DNA of 53,914 nt. It comes from JAKJGV01 sp964617565 (GTDB taxonomy: Bacteria; Verrucomicrobiota; Kiritimatiellia; CAIQIC01; JAGNIJ01). Positions 42,876 to 51,100 of the stretch are shown piece by piece. The position numbers and the translations under genes are program-made. The stretch spans positions 1 through 53,914 of the forward strand of contig CAZTYH010000011.1 in the NCBI GenBank assembly GCA_964617565.1. The letters are read 5' to 3'. The notes below the pieces were generated by a model that was not told the origin of the DNA, made no database searches, and worked only from the letters and a program-made list of their open reading frames with translations. How positions within the stretch are numbered: the stretch's first letter is position 1; each line of letters opens with the position of its first letter.

Positions 42876-44045
42876 ATGAATACGGAACACTGGATTGACG
42901 GTAAACTGGAGAGCCTCCGCAAGGAAGATCTCGACCGCAGGCTTGTCATGTATCCCGTGAGCGGCGGCAAGCTGAATATCGGGGACCGCCTGTATCTCAA
43001 TTTCTCGTCGAACGATTACCTTGATCTTTCCAACCACCCCTTGATCATCCAGGCCGCAACGGAAGCCGCGCAAAGTTATGGCACAGGGTCCGGGGCTTCG
43101 CGGCTTCTGACAGGGACTCTTCGCATACACGATGAATTGGAAACCCAACTGGCAAAATTCAAGAAGTATCCTGCTGCCCTTCTTTTCGGTAGCGGATACA
43201 TGGCAAACGCGGGTGTCATCCCGGCTATCGTCGGACGAAATGATGTCGTGTTCGCTGACCGGCTTGCCCACGCCAGCATCCTGGATGCTATTGCGTTGAG
43301 CCGGGCCCGGCTTCACCGTTTTCGTCACAACGACGTCGAGAACCTCAACGATCTGCTCGCCCGCTATCCGCACGGCCGCAAACTGATCGTCACGGAATCC
43401 GTCTTCAGCATGAATGGCGATCTCGCTCCGCTTCGCGAGATTGCAGGACTGGCCGCTCATCATGAAGCCTTGCTGATGGTGGATGAAGCCCACGCGATCG
43501 GCGTCTTCGGCCCCCAGGGCGGAGGCCTTGTTCGCGAGTGGGAACTGGAGCGATCGGTCAATCTCTGCGTGGGGACCTTGAGCAAGGCGATGGGAAGCTA
43601 TGGAGGATTCGTAACCTGTTCGGAAAGGATGAAGGAACTGCTGATCAACCGCTCACGGGCGCTGATCTATTCTACAGCGCCGCCACCGCCGGCGCTCGGA
43701 GCGGCCATGGGCGCGCTGGCCCTGCTCGCGGCGCATCCTGCGCTGCCCACCATCCTTTTGAATCGTGCGGCTCTTTTCCGCGGCCTTCTTGAGAGAGCCG
43801 GCCTGAACACGCTCAACTCGCAAAGCCAGATCGTGCCTGTCCTGATGGGCAGCAACGCCAAGGCGCTCGACCTGTCCCGCCGCCTGCGCGAGCGGGGCAT
43901 CCTTGCGATAGCCATCCGCCCACCGACCATCCCTCAAGGATCCGCGCGCCTCCGTTTTTCCATCACGCTGGCGCACACGGAAGAGGATTTGATCCGGGCC
44001 GCAAACATCGTCATCGCTGAAGCGCAGTCGGAGAACCTGACCTGA
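42876..44045 (+). CDS. bioF: 8-amino-7-oxononanoate synthase
   Basis: PLP enzyme that condenses pimeloyl-ACP with alanine to KAPA. The 389-residue protein shows NFSSNDYLDLSNHP near 42, GTGSGASRLLTG at 69-80, VDEAHAIGVFG at 202-212, and the PLP lysine Lys237 in GTLSKAMGSYGG. It begins the bioF-bioH-bioC-bioD operon; the next ATG overlaps its stop (TGATG). Confidence 0.96.
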   Translation: MNTEHWIDGKLESLRKEDLDRRLVMYPVSGGKLNIGDRLYLNFSSNDYLDLSNHPLIIQAATEAAQSYGTGSGASRLLTGTLRIHDELETQLAKFKKYPAALLFGSGYMANAGVIPAIVGRNDVVFADRLAHASILDAIALSRARLHRFRHNDVENLNDLLARYPHGRKLIVTESVFSMNGDLAPLREIAGLAAHHEALLMVDEAHAIGVFGPQGGGLVREWELERSVNLCVGTLSKAMGSYGGFVTCSERMKELLINRSRALIYSTAPPPPALGAAMGALALLAAHPALPTILLNRAALFRGLLERAGLNTLNSQSQIVPVLMGSNAKALDLSRRLRERGILAIAIRPPTIPQGSARLRFSITLAHTEEDLIRAANIVIAEAQSENLT

Positions 44046-44764
44046 TGCCGTCACTGATTCTCATCACGGGATGGGCGCACTCTGCAATTTCCCTCAAGCC
44101 ACTGGCCGCCGGCCTGGCCTCCTGCTTCTCCGTTCACTGCGTTTCCCCGCATGACTTGAAAGGATCCGACTACGTCCGGGGACTCATCACGCTGATCGAA
44201 GAACAGACCACCCCCGTCATTCTCGCGGGCTGGTCCATGGGAGGTATGATCGCGCTCCAGGCGGCGGCCATGAGACCAAACCTTGTTTCGCACCTTGTTC
44301 TCATCTCTTCAAGCGCCCGTTTTTGCTCTGCCCCCGACTATCCCTGCGGCCAGGCGCCCGGCAAGATCCAGAGCCTGATAGCCGGCCTCGAGCGCGTTCC
44401 AGAACGCATGCTTGGCCGGTTCTACGACCAATCCTGCGCACCCGAACGGACAAATCCTGCGGCCCGCGAAAATTTCATCGTCAATGCCATGCGATTCGGC
44501 ACACCCGAGTTGATCCGTGGACTGGACCATCTGGCTTTATCGGATCTGCGTCCCCTGATCCGGCAAACGAAAACCCTAACCCTGCTGATCCACGGAGACG
44601 CGGATTCGATCATTCCCTGCGCGGCCTCGGAATACTTGGCAAAACACCACCCCTCCGCTAGGCTCATTTTAAAGAACGGTGCGGGGCACAATCTCCCCGT
44701 GGACGATGCAGAGTTTACAGCAGACATAGTATGCTCTTTTGTAAAACGGGGATTGAATGATTGA
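44045..44764 (+). CDS. Pimeloyl-ACP methyl ester esterase-like alpha/beta hydrolase (BioH-like)
   Basis: A 239-residue alpha/beta hydrolase placed between bioF and bioC. Seen: nucleophile Ser64 in AGWSMGG, an acid in HGDADSII (Asp185 or Asp187), and His215 in GAGHNLP, forming a complete triad. In BioC-type pathways an esterase releases the methyl ester once the pimeloyl chain is made, and this position makes it the natural candidate. Sequence similarity alone does not separate BioH from BioG or related esterases. It overlaps bioC by eight bases. Confidence 0.82.
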   Translation: MPSLILITGWAHSAISLKPLAAGLASCFSVHCVSPHDLKGSDYVRGLITLIEEQTTPVILAGWSMGGMIALQAAAMRPNLVSHLVLISSSARFCSAPDYPCGQAPGKIQSLIAGLERVPERMLGRFYDQSCAPERTNPAARENFIVNAMRFGTPELIRGLDHLALSDLRPLIRQTKTLTLLIHGDADSIIPCAASEYLAKHHPSARLILKNGAGHNLPVDDAEFTADIVCSFVKRGLND

Positions 44765-45560
44765 TGCGCATGCCAAATCGTTGAAAAGCCGTTTTTCCGC
44801 GGCCGCCGAGACCTATGACGTTTTGTCAATACCCCAGGCTGTTGTCGCAGAACGGTTGGCCCAGCTCATTCCGAACGAAGCCGATGGGTCGCGCATTCTT
44901 GAGATCGGGTGCGGCACAGGTTTATTGACCACGCAAATTCTCAAGCGATTCCCGGACGCTCATGTAGACGCGATAGACCTTTCCGCGATCATGATTGCAC
45001 AGGCGCGTGCCCGCTTCGCCAGCAATCCGCGCATCCGCTGGTTCGCCATAGACATGACCGCGTTCAAGCCTCGTCACACCTATCCGCTGGTTGTAAGCAG
45101 CTCATCGCTCCACTGGCTGGCCGATCTGCAGGGAGGAGTTCGTCACATATCCGACCTGGTGGAGCCCGGCGGACACATGGTTTTCTCGGTCATGTTGAAG
45201 GGCACGCTTGGAGAGCTTCACGCACTGCGCAAACAGATTTCACCGCATAAACCGCCCCTGCGCGGAATGCCCCGGGCCGACGAAGTGATGACTGCTGTTG
45301 CCGGCACCGGCTTTCGGATCCTGGATTCATCCGTGGAGGATTACAAAGCCTCGTATCGGAGCGCCGACGCGTTTCTCCGCACCCTCCACGACCAGGGGGT
45401 AACAGGCGGCGCGTTCTCGCAGTCAACCCTTCCTCTCAATCGGCGGGAACTCCAGGCGCTCACCGACGCATACGATCACGCGTATTCCTCGGACGCCGGG
45501 CATGTATATGCGACCTACAGGGTTCTGTTTGTCATTGGCGTTAAACCCATGGGAAAATGA
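44757..45560 (+). CDS. bioC: Malonyl-ACP O-methyltransferase
   Basis: SAM-dependent methyltransferase that masks malonyl-ACP so fatty-acid enzymes can build pimelate. The 267-residue protein has the BioC-type N-terminus RFSAAAETYD (12-21), SAM motif LEIGCGTG (48-55), and VSSSSLHWLADL, where Ser-Ser-Leu-His-Trp is typical of BioC. It overlaps bioD by four bases. Confidence 0.93.
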   Translation: MIDAHAKSLKSRFSAAAETYDVLSIPQAVVAERLAQLIPNEADGSRILEIGCGTGLLTTQILKRFPDAHVDAIDLSAIMIAQARARFASNPRIRWFAIDMTAFKPRHTYPLVVSSSSLHWLADLQGGVRHISDLVEPGGHMVFSVMLKGTLGELHALRKQISPHKPPLRGMPRADEVMTAVAGTGFRILDSSVEDYKASYRSADAFLRTLHDQGVTGGAFSQSTLPLNRRELQALTDAYDHAYSSDAGHVYATYRVLFVIGVKPMGK

Positions 45561-46276
45561 ACATGCCCGGATTCTTTATTACAGGAACTGATACGGGTGT
45601 CGGCAAAACCGTTGTCGCCGCGGCCGTGCTGGATGCGCTGCGGTCAGCCGGCATGGATGCCGTCCCGATGAAACCGGTCCAGACCGGAGCCGCTTCAGGC
45701 GACACCGATCTTTCATTCTGCCTTCGCACGGCCAGACTCCACCCCGACCCTGCTGAAAGCGATCTGATGAGCCCGTATGTTTTCGGCCCGCCCTGCTCTC
45801 CTCACCTTGCGGCCGCCCAGTCGGGCATCGGCATTTCCACCCGGCGAATTCTCGACTGCGGAAAACGTCTCCTGGAGAACCACGAGATGCTGGTTGTCGA
45901 GGGCGCCGGGGGCCTTCTCGTGCCACTCAATGACAACGAAATCATGCTCGACCTGATACGACAATTCGGTTTCCCCGTTATCCTTGTTGCACGGCCGGGA
46001 CTCGGCACTCTGAACCACACGCTTCTCTCTTTTCAGGCGCTCACACAGGCGAAACTCCAGGTGTCGGCGATATTTCTCAACGACACAAAACCTCAACCCT
46101 GGACCGAAATAGAAGAAGACAACCTGCGCGTGCTGCAGCGCCGATGCCAGGCCCCGGTCATCGCGCGATTTCCCTGGTGCCCAAAGGCAACAGGCAAACA
46201 CCTCTCTCCGGCAGACCTCATCCAGACCAGGGCTGTACTGCAAGCCTTGATCCCGCATCACCAGCCAACGAAATGA
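45557..46276 (+). CDS. bioD: Dethiobiotin synthetase
   Basis: ATP-dependent carboxylase that closes the ureido ring of DAPA to dethiobiotin. The 239-residue protein shows the P-loop GTDTGVGKT (10-18), substrate motif MKPVQTG (38-44) and VVEGAGGLLVPL near 112-123. It is the last gene of the bio run. No bioA precedes it, so the DAPA-forming step is not encoded here. Confidence 0.96.
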   Translation: MNMPGFFITGTDTGVGKTVVAAAVLDALRSAGMDAVPMKPVQTGAASGDTDLSFCLRTARLHPDPAESDLMSPYVFGPPCSPHLAAAQSGIGISTRRILDCGKRLLENHEMLVVEGAGGLLVPLNDNEIMLDLIRQFGFPVILVARPGLGTLNHTLLSFQALTQAKLQVSAIFLNDTKPQPWTEIEEDNLRVLQRRCQAPVIARFPWCPKATGKHLSPADLIQTRAVLQALIPHHQPTK

Positions 46277-46283
46277 CACGGCC

Positions 46284-47363
46284 ATGTCCAGCGCAATAAC
46301 ACCCTCTGTTTACAACTTGACCTTGCCGCAACTGACGGAGCTGCTCGCATCCCTCGGCGAGCCGGGATTCCGGGCGAAACAAATCTATCGCCAACTCTAC
46401 GTGAAACTTGCCGGAAGCTTCGCCGACATGAGCGATCTTCCGGCTGCGTTGAGAAGCAAACTTGCCGGCCGTGCCGCTGTCCAGTCCCTGGAACTACAGC
46501 ACGTGCAAGCCGGAGATCGCGGGCTGACGCGCAAAGCGCTTTTTCATGTTCCCGGTGGACCGCCCATTGAATCCGTGCTGATGATCTACGATGATCGCGC
46601 CACCGTATGCGTCTCCACCCAATCCGGCTGCGCGATGGGGTGCACGTTTTGCGCAACCGCGCAACTCGGATTCCGACTCAACCTCAGCGCCGGACAGATG
46701 ATCGAACAGGTTCTCTGGGCGGCCCGCGAACTGGCGGCCATGAGCCCGTCGCGCTCCTTGACGAACGTTGTTTACATGGGCATGGGCGAACCCTTCAACA
46801 ACTACGACGCTTGGTGGGAGTCCGTCGTGCGCCTTCACGATCCGAAGGGCTTCAACATGGGTGCGCGTTCGTTCACCGTGTCCACGGTCGGCATCGTCCC
46901 GGGCATTCTTCGGCTCGCCGACGAAAAACTCCCCGTAAACCTCGCCATTTCCTTACACGCAGCAAATGACCAATTGCGCTCTCAACTCGTGCCGGTAAAC
47001 AGAAAATACCCGCTTGCTGAAATTGTCCGCGCGACGCGCGAGTACACGGAAAAAACGCACCGCCGCGTTTCGTTCGAGTACGTGCTGTTGCAGGGCGTGA
47101 ACGATGCCCGGGAAAACGCGCGGGAGCTGGCCGGGCTTTGCCGGGGCGCAACCGACAAGGGCCGCCCCCTGCTCTGCCATGTAAACCTGATCCCGTGGAA
47201 CCCGGTGCCCGGTGCACCACTCAGCCCTTCCGATCGCAGGCGGGTGCTCGATTTCCAGAACGTATTGGAGGATCATAAGGTCGCGTGTACCGTGCGGGTC
47301 CAGCGCGGGGTGGATATAGCCGCCGCCTGCGGGCAGTTGGCGGGGATCGTCTCAACACCATGA
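46284..47363 (+). CDS. rlmN: Dual-specificity 23S rRNA/tRNA adenine-C2 methyltransferase
   Basis: Radical-SAM enzyme that methylates A2503 of 23S rRNA and A37 of some tRNAs. The 359-residue protein shows the cluster motif CAMGCTFC (Cys116, 120, 123), GMGEPFNN, SLHAAND and the C-terminal methyl-carrying Cys349 (VDIAAACGQL). It starts eight bases after bioD and its stop overlaps the next gene (ATGA). Confidence 0.96.
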   Translation: MSSAITPSVYNLTLPQLTELLASLGEPGFRAKQIYRQLYVKLAGSFADMSDLPAALRSKLAGRAAVQSLELQHVQAGDRGLTRKALFHVPGGPPIESVLMIYDDRATVCVSTQSGCAMGCTFCATAQLGFRLNLSAGQMIEQVLWAARELAAMSPSRSLTNVVYMGMGEPFNNYDAWWESVVRLHDPKGFNMGARSFTVSTVGIVPGILRLADEKLPVNLAISLHAANDQLRSQLVPVNRKYPLAEIVRATREYTEKTHRRVSFEYVLLQGVNDARENARELAGLCRGATDKGRPLLCHVNLIPWNPVPGAPLSPSDRRRVLDFQNVLEDHKVACTVRVQRGVDIAAACGQLAGIVSTP

Positions 47364-48040
47364 AACAACCATCTTCTTCCGCCATTGCACTGGCCTTGCT
47401 GATCCCCGCCCCAACCATCGGCGTGCTTTTCGGCATGATTATCGCACCCGGTACAAGGATTGGACTTTTTATCTTCAGTTTTTCCAAGGTTTGGATACTT
47501 ATCCTGCCGCTTCTCTGGCATTTGTTTGTGGACCGTCAACCGCTTTCGCTGTCACCAGCGCGGCACGGAGGATTTTTTGTCGGCACAGCGCTCGGCTTGA
47601 TGATCGGCTTAATGATTGTTGCCGGTTACGTCTTCATCGGCCGGAAATTGATTGATCCAGCGAGCTTCCGCGCGCCCCTCGAAACAACGGGACTTGGCAG
47701 TCCCCGCGTATATCTTGCGGCAACGGCCTACTGGGCCTTCGTGAACGCCCTGCTGGAGGAATATGTCTGGCGCTGGTTCGTCGTCAGCCGACTCAGGCAA
47801 CTGGTCCCGGCGGGTGCCGCCATCGCCTGGTCCGCAGCCGCATTTACGCTCCACCACATCTTTGCGATGCAGGTGTACTTGCCGCTTTTCGTCACGGCCG
47901 TGGCTTCTGCCGGCATTTTCATTGGCGGGGTCGCCTGGTCGTGGTGCTATGTGCGATATCGGTCCGTTTGGCCCGGCTACGTTTCCCATGCTATCGTTGA
48001 TCTCGCCGTTTTTGCCGTCGGATATCATGTCTTGTTCTAA
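47360..48040 (+). CDS. CPBP-family intramembrane metalloprotease
   Basis: A 226-residue membrane protein of the CAAX-protease/bacteriocin-processing group, from ATG 47360 overlapping rlmN. Seen: about six TM segments, the EExxR-type motif LLEEYVWRW (Glu133, Glu134, Arg138), FTLHHIF (His165/166) and SHAIVDL (His210), the set of residues expected for the active site. The substrate is unknown. Confidence 0.88.
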   Translation: MKQPSSSAIALALLIPAPTIGVLFGMIIAPGTRIGLFIFSFSKVWILILPLLWHLFVDRQPLSLSPARHGGFFVGTALGLMIGLMIVAGYVFIGRKLIDPASFRAPLETTGLGSPRVYLAATAYWAFVNALLEEYVWRWFVVSRLRQLVPAGAAIAWSAAAFTLHHIFAMQVYLPLFVTAVASAGIFIGGVAWSWCYVRYRSVWPGYVSHAIVDLAVFAVGYHVLF

Positions 48041-48167
48041 AGACCCTACATCCCCCTGCAGAATGCGCCTTCATTACATAAAAAAGCATGGGACAAAGCG
48101 CAAAGGTGGTGCTAACATGACGCGAATATTTTTCTGTGACCACGGCTTGTAATTACAGGAGTGAATG

Positions 48168-51100
48168 ATGGGGTGTTTCCGTCCGACCTGTGATGTGTCT
48201 GTTGCCCGAACGGCGGCTTTGTTTTTTGTGTTGTTCCTGTTTCTCGGCGGGGCGCTTTCTTATAGCTCGGCCCAGAACCGCACGGCGGCCATAGTAGAAA
48301 TTGATGGCCCTCTCTCCGTAACCGCCGGCGAGGAAGCGTTGTTGAGCGCAAGGGTCAACCCGGCCACCAGCCAGGCCCTGGATAACGGTGCGTTTCTCGA
48401 ATGGCTGATTAACGGTGTGCCCCGCAGCACAAAAAATGTCCTCCGTTGCAGGTCCAAAATACCCGCCACGTATAAAATCACATTAAACCTGATCTCCGAG
48501 GCCACGGGGAGACGGGTAATACTGGCGCGGGATCAACATACACTTACCTTCGTTGAGCGCCCTCCCGTTGTAGCCCAGCCCACCCCGAGCGCTTCAAGGG
48601 CGTCGGCCGCGCGATGGATCCTCAAAGGCAAACGCGATTGGGTGGATGAAATTCGAGTTCCTGAACTGCAAACTTCTGTTTCTCTGGGCGAGAATGAATA
48701 TGTGGGGATCAGTTCCCTCCGGTGCGTTGGCACGGCGGAATCGAAAGTCCGCTGGAGCAAAATGCCGGAGATACTCGAGCCGGGCACGACACTCTCGCTG
48801 GAACTCCAGCAGGAACTCAACCTGGCGGCCGATCCCGACCCGGCATGCGATCCGCCCCAACTCCCCCGCGCGACGGCAAACGCCAAGTTCTTTGTGCTTA
48901 CCGATGCCCGCCACGAGCGGACAATTGACACGATAGCCGAAACGGCCCGCTCGAAAACGGACCGTTTCAGCAAAACCAAATTGGTTCAGTGGCGCGTGCC
49001 CTCCGGCCGCCTCCGTGACGAAATGACCGTCGAAATCGGCGGCGAATCTCCAGCTGGTTCAGCGTCCCGTTTTTATACCTATGAACTCAAGTCTGTTGAG
49101 ACAGCCAAAACCGAACCTCCACCCGTTGCGCCGGCCGTGGCAGCAACTCCCAGGGCCGTGAGCAAACCGTCTCCACCGCCTGCGCCCGCTCCGGCAGCAA
49201 CCCGGCCTGCACCGGTCGCAACCAGGCCCACGGCGTTGAGCGTTTCACTCGAGGCCCCCTCTGCGAATCTCCCGCTCGGAGCCACCGCGCGTATCCATGC
49301 ATCCATTAAAGGCGGACGGCCACCCTATCGCATTTTCTGGAGCATCCGCGGTATCGCTGCTGATGAGGATGTGGACACGATCACTCTCCGCCTCAACCGC
49401 ACGGGCAACCAAAGCGTGGCCGTCCGCGTGTCCGACGCAGATGGCAATTCCGCCCGTGATGAAACTAATATCGCTGCCGATCCCCCCGCCGTGCGACTGA
49501 TCAAGCGCAGTCCCGCAGGGGACCGGATCTATATCGAAGAATTCGCCGATTTCGAATGCGAATTGTACTCCTTGCACAAAGCTGAGCCCGGCGATTTCAT
49601 TTTCCGCTGGCGCAGCGATGCCGCCATTTCGTTCGACCCGCCCGAGGGTCCATCCGCCAAAACCCGCACCCAGTTTTTCACGCCGGGGCGAAACGAGGTC
49701 TGGGTCGAGGTTCTTTATCGCGTGGATGAATCGCGATATGAAGCGGTCAGCCGGTCGGAACCCGTCGAAATCAACGTCATTCCGCCCGAAACGTTGATCA
49801 CGTTCAGCACGCCTCGCCCATATGTCGGTCAACAGGTCCGCGCCGTGGCGTCCACGAAACCTCCGTTGTCCAATGTCGAATATCGCTGGAACGGCGTCCC
49901 CCCCAACGCCATCATTCTCTCGCGCTCCGCGGATTTCCAGGAAGTTCGCTTCTGCCTCAAGGATGAAGCGCCTGCCGAATTCAAGGTTTCCGCGTTGCTC
50001 CCCCGCGTCGGAGACGTGGCCGGAGAAGCGGCTGCGCGTATTTCCGCCCGAAGGTATCGAGTCGAAATCGGCGGGCCTGAAACGACCGATGTAATACCGA
50101 CCGTATGGACGCCGGGCGTTGGTCTGGAACCTCTCGATGGGCGCTTCGCGGAAGGACAATCCATGATCCTTCGCGCGATCATTTCACCGACCCCACCCGA
50201 CCAGGCGCTCAGCTACGAATGGCGCAGCATGAGCCGTGCTTGTAACATCCGCGACCCGGCCTCTGAAGCCCCGGTGGTTCAAGCCGGCCAGACAGGCAGC
50301 CATCCGGTCACGCTGGTGATCCGGGATGCCAACGGCATTGAACTCGGGTCCGCGCAGTTGGTGCTCAACGTGGTCGTTTCAGCCAGGGAGATTGAAGACG
50401 CGCAAAAGCAGGCCCGGGCAAACGAACGGAGGGAACAGGGCTTCGAGTTGCTGCGACAGGACAAACTGCCCGAGGCGATGGCGCTCTACCGGGAGAGCCT
50501 CGCGCTGTGGCCTTCGGAGGAAGTACAGAAACACCTGGAGCAGCTTGAAAGACAGATCGCTCAACAGGAGACGCTGCAGGCACGTGCGCTTAATCTGAAT
50601 GCGGAAGCGGACACGCTGGAACGGCAAGGCGATATGGAGGGCGCGCTTTCACGGTATCGCGAAAGCTTCAAACTGGTCTCCGATCCTCGAGTCGAATCCG
50701 AAATCGCGCGGATCGAGAAGCATTTCGAAGCCCAGCGGAAGAAACAGGCAGAGGCAAGAGCCCTGATAGCGGACGGCCAGAAACTTGAGGATCGCGGCAG
50801 TCTGCGCGAAGCACTGGAAGTCTATACCCGCAGTCTTGCGGTCTGGCCGAGCAAGGAACTTGAGGCGCGCATGGCTACGCTTCGCGCGAGAATTGCGGAC
50901 CAGGATGCAAGGCGTGCCAAAGCGGCGGCGCTCAAAGTCGAAGGCGAATCGCTGGAGCGCGAAAAGAAACTCGAAGACGCGGCCGCGCGCTACAGGGAGA
51001 GCCTCAAGATCTGGCAGGACACCGAGCTTCAGAAAAAGCTATGGACGCTGGAAAGCGAAATGACCCGGCAGGAGCAGGACAGGAAACAGGCGCTATCGCT

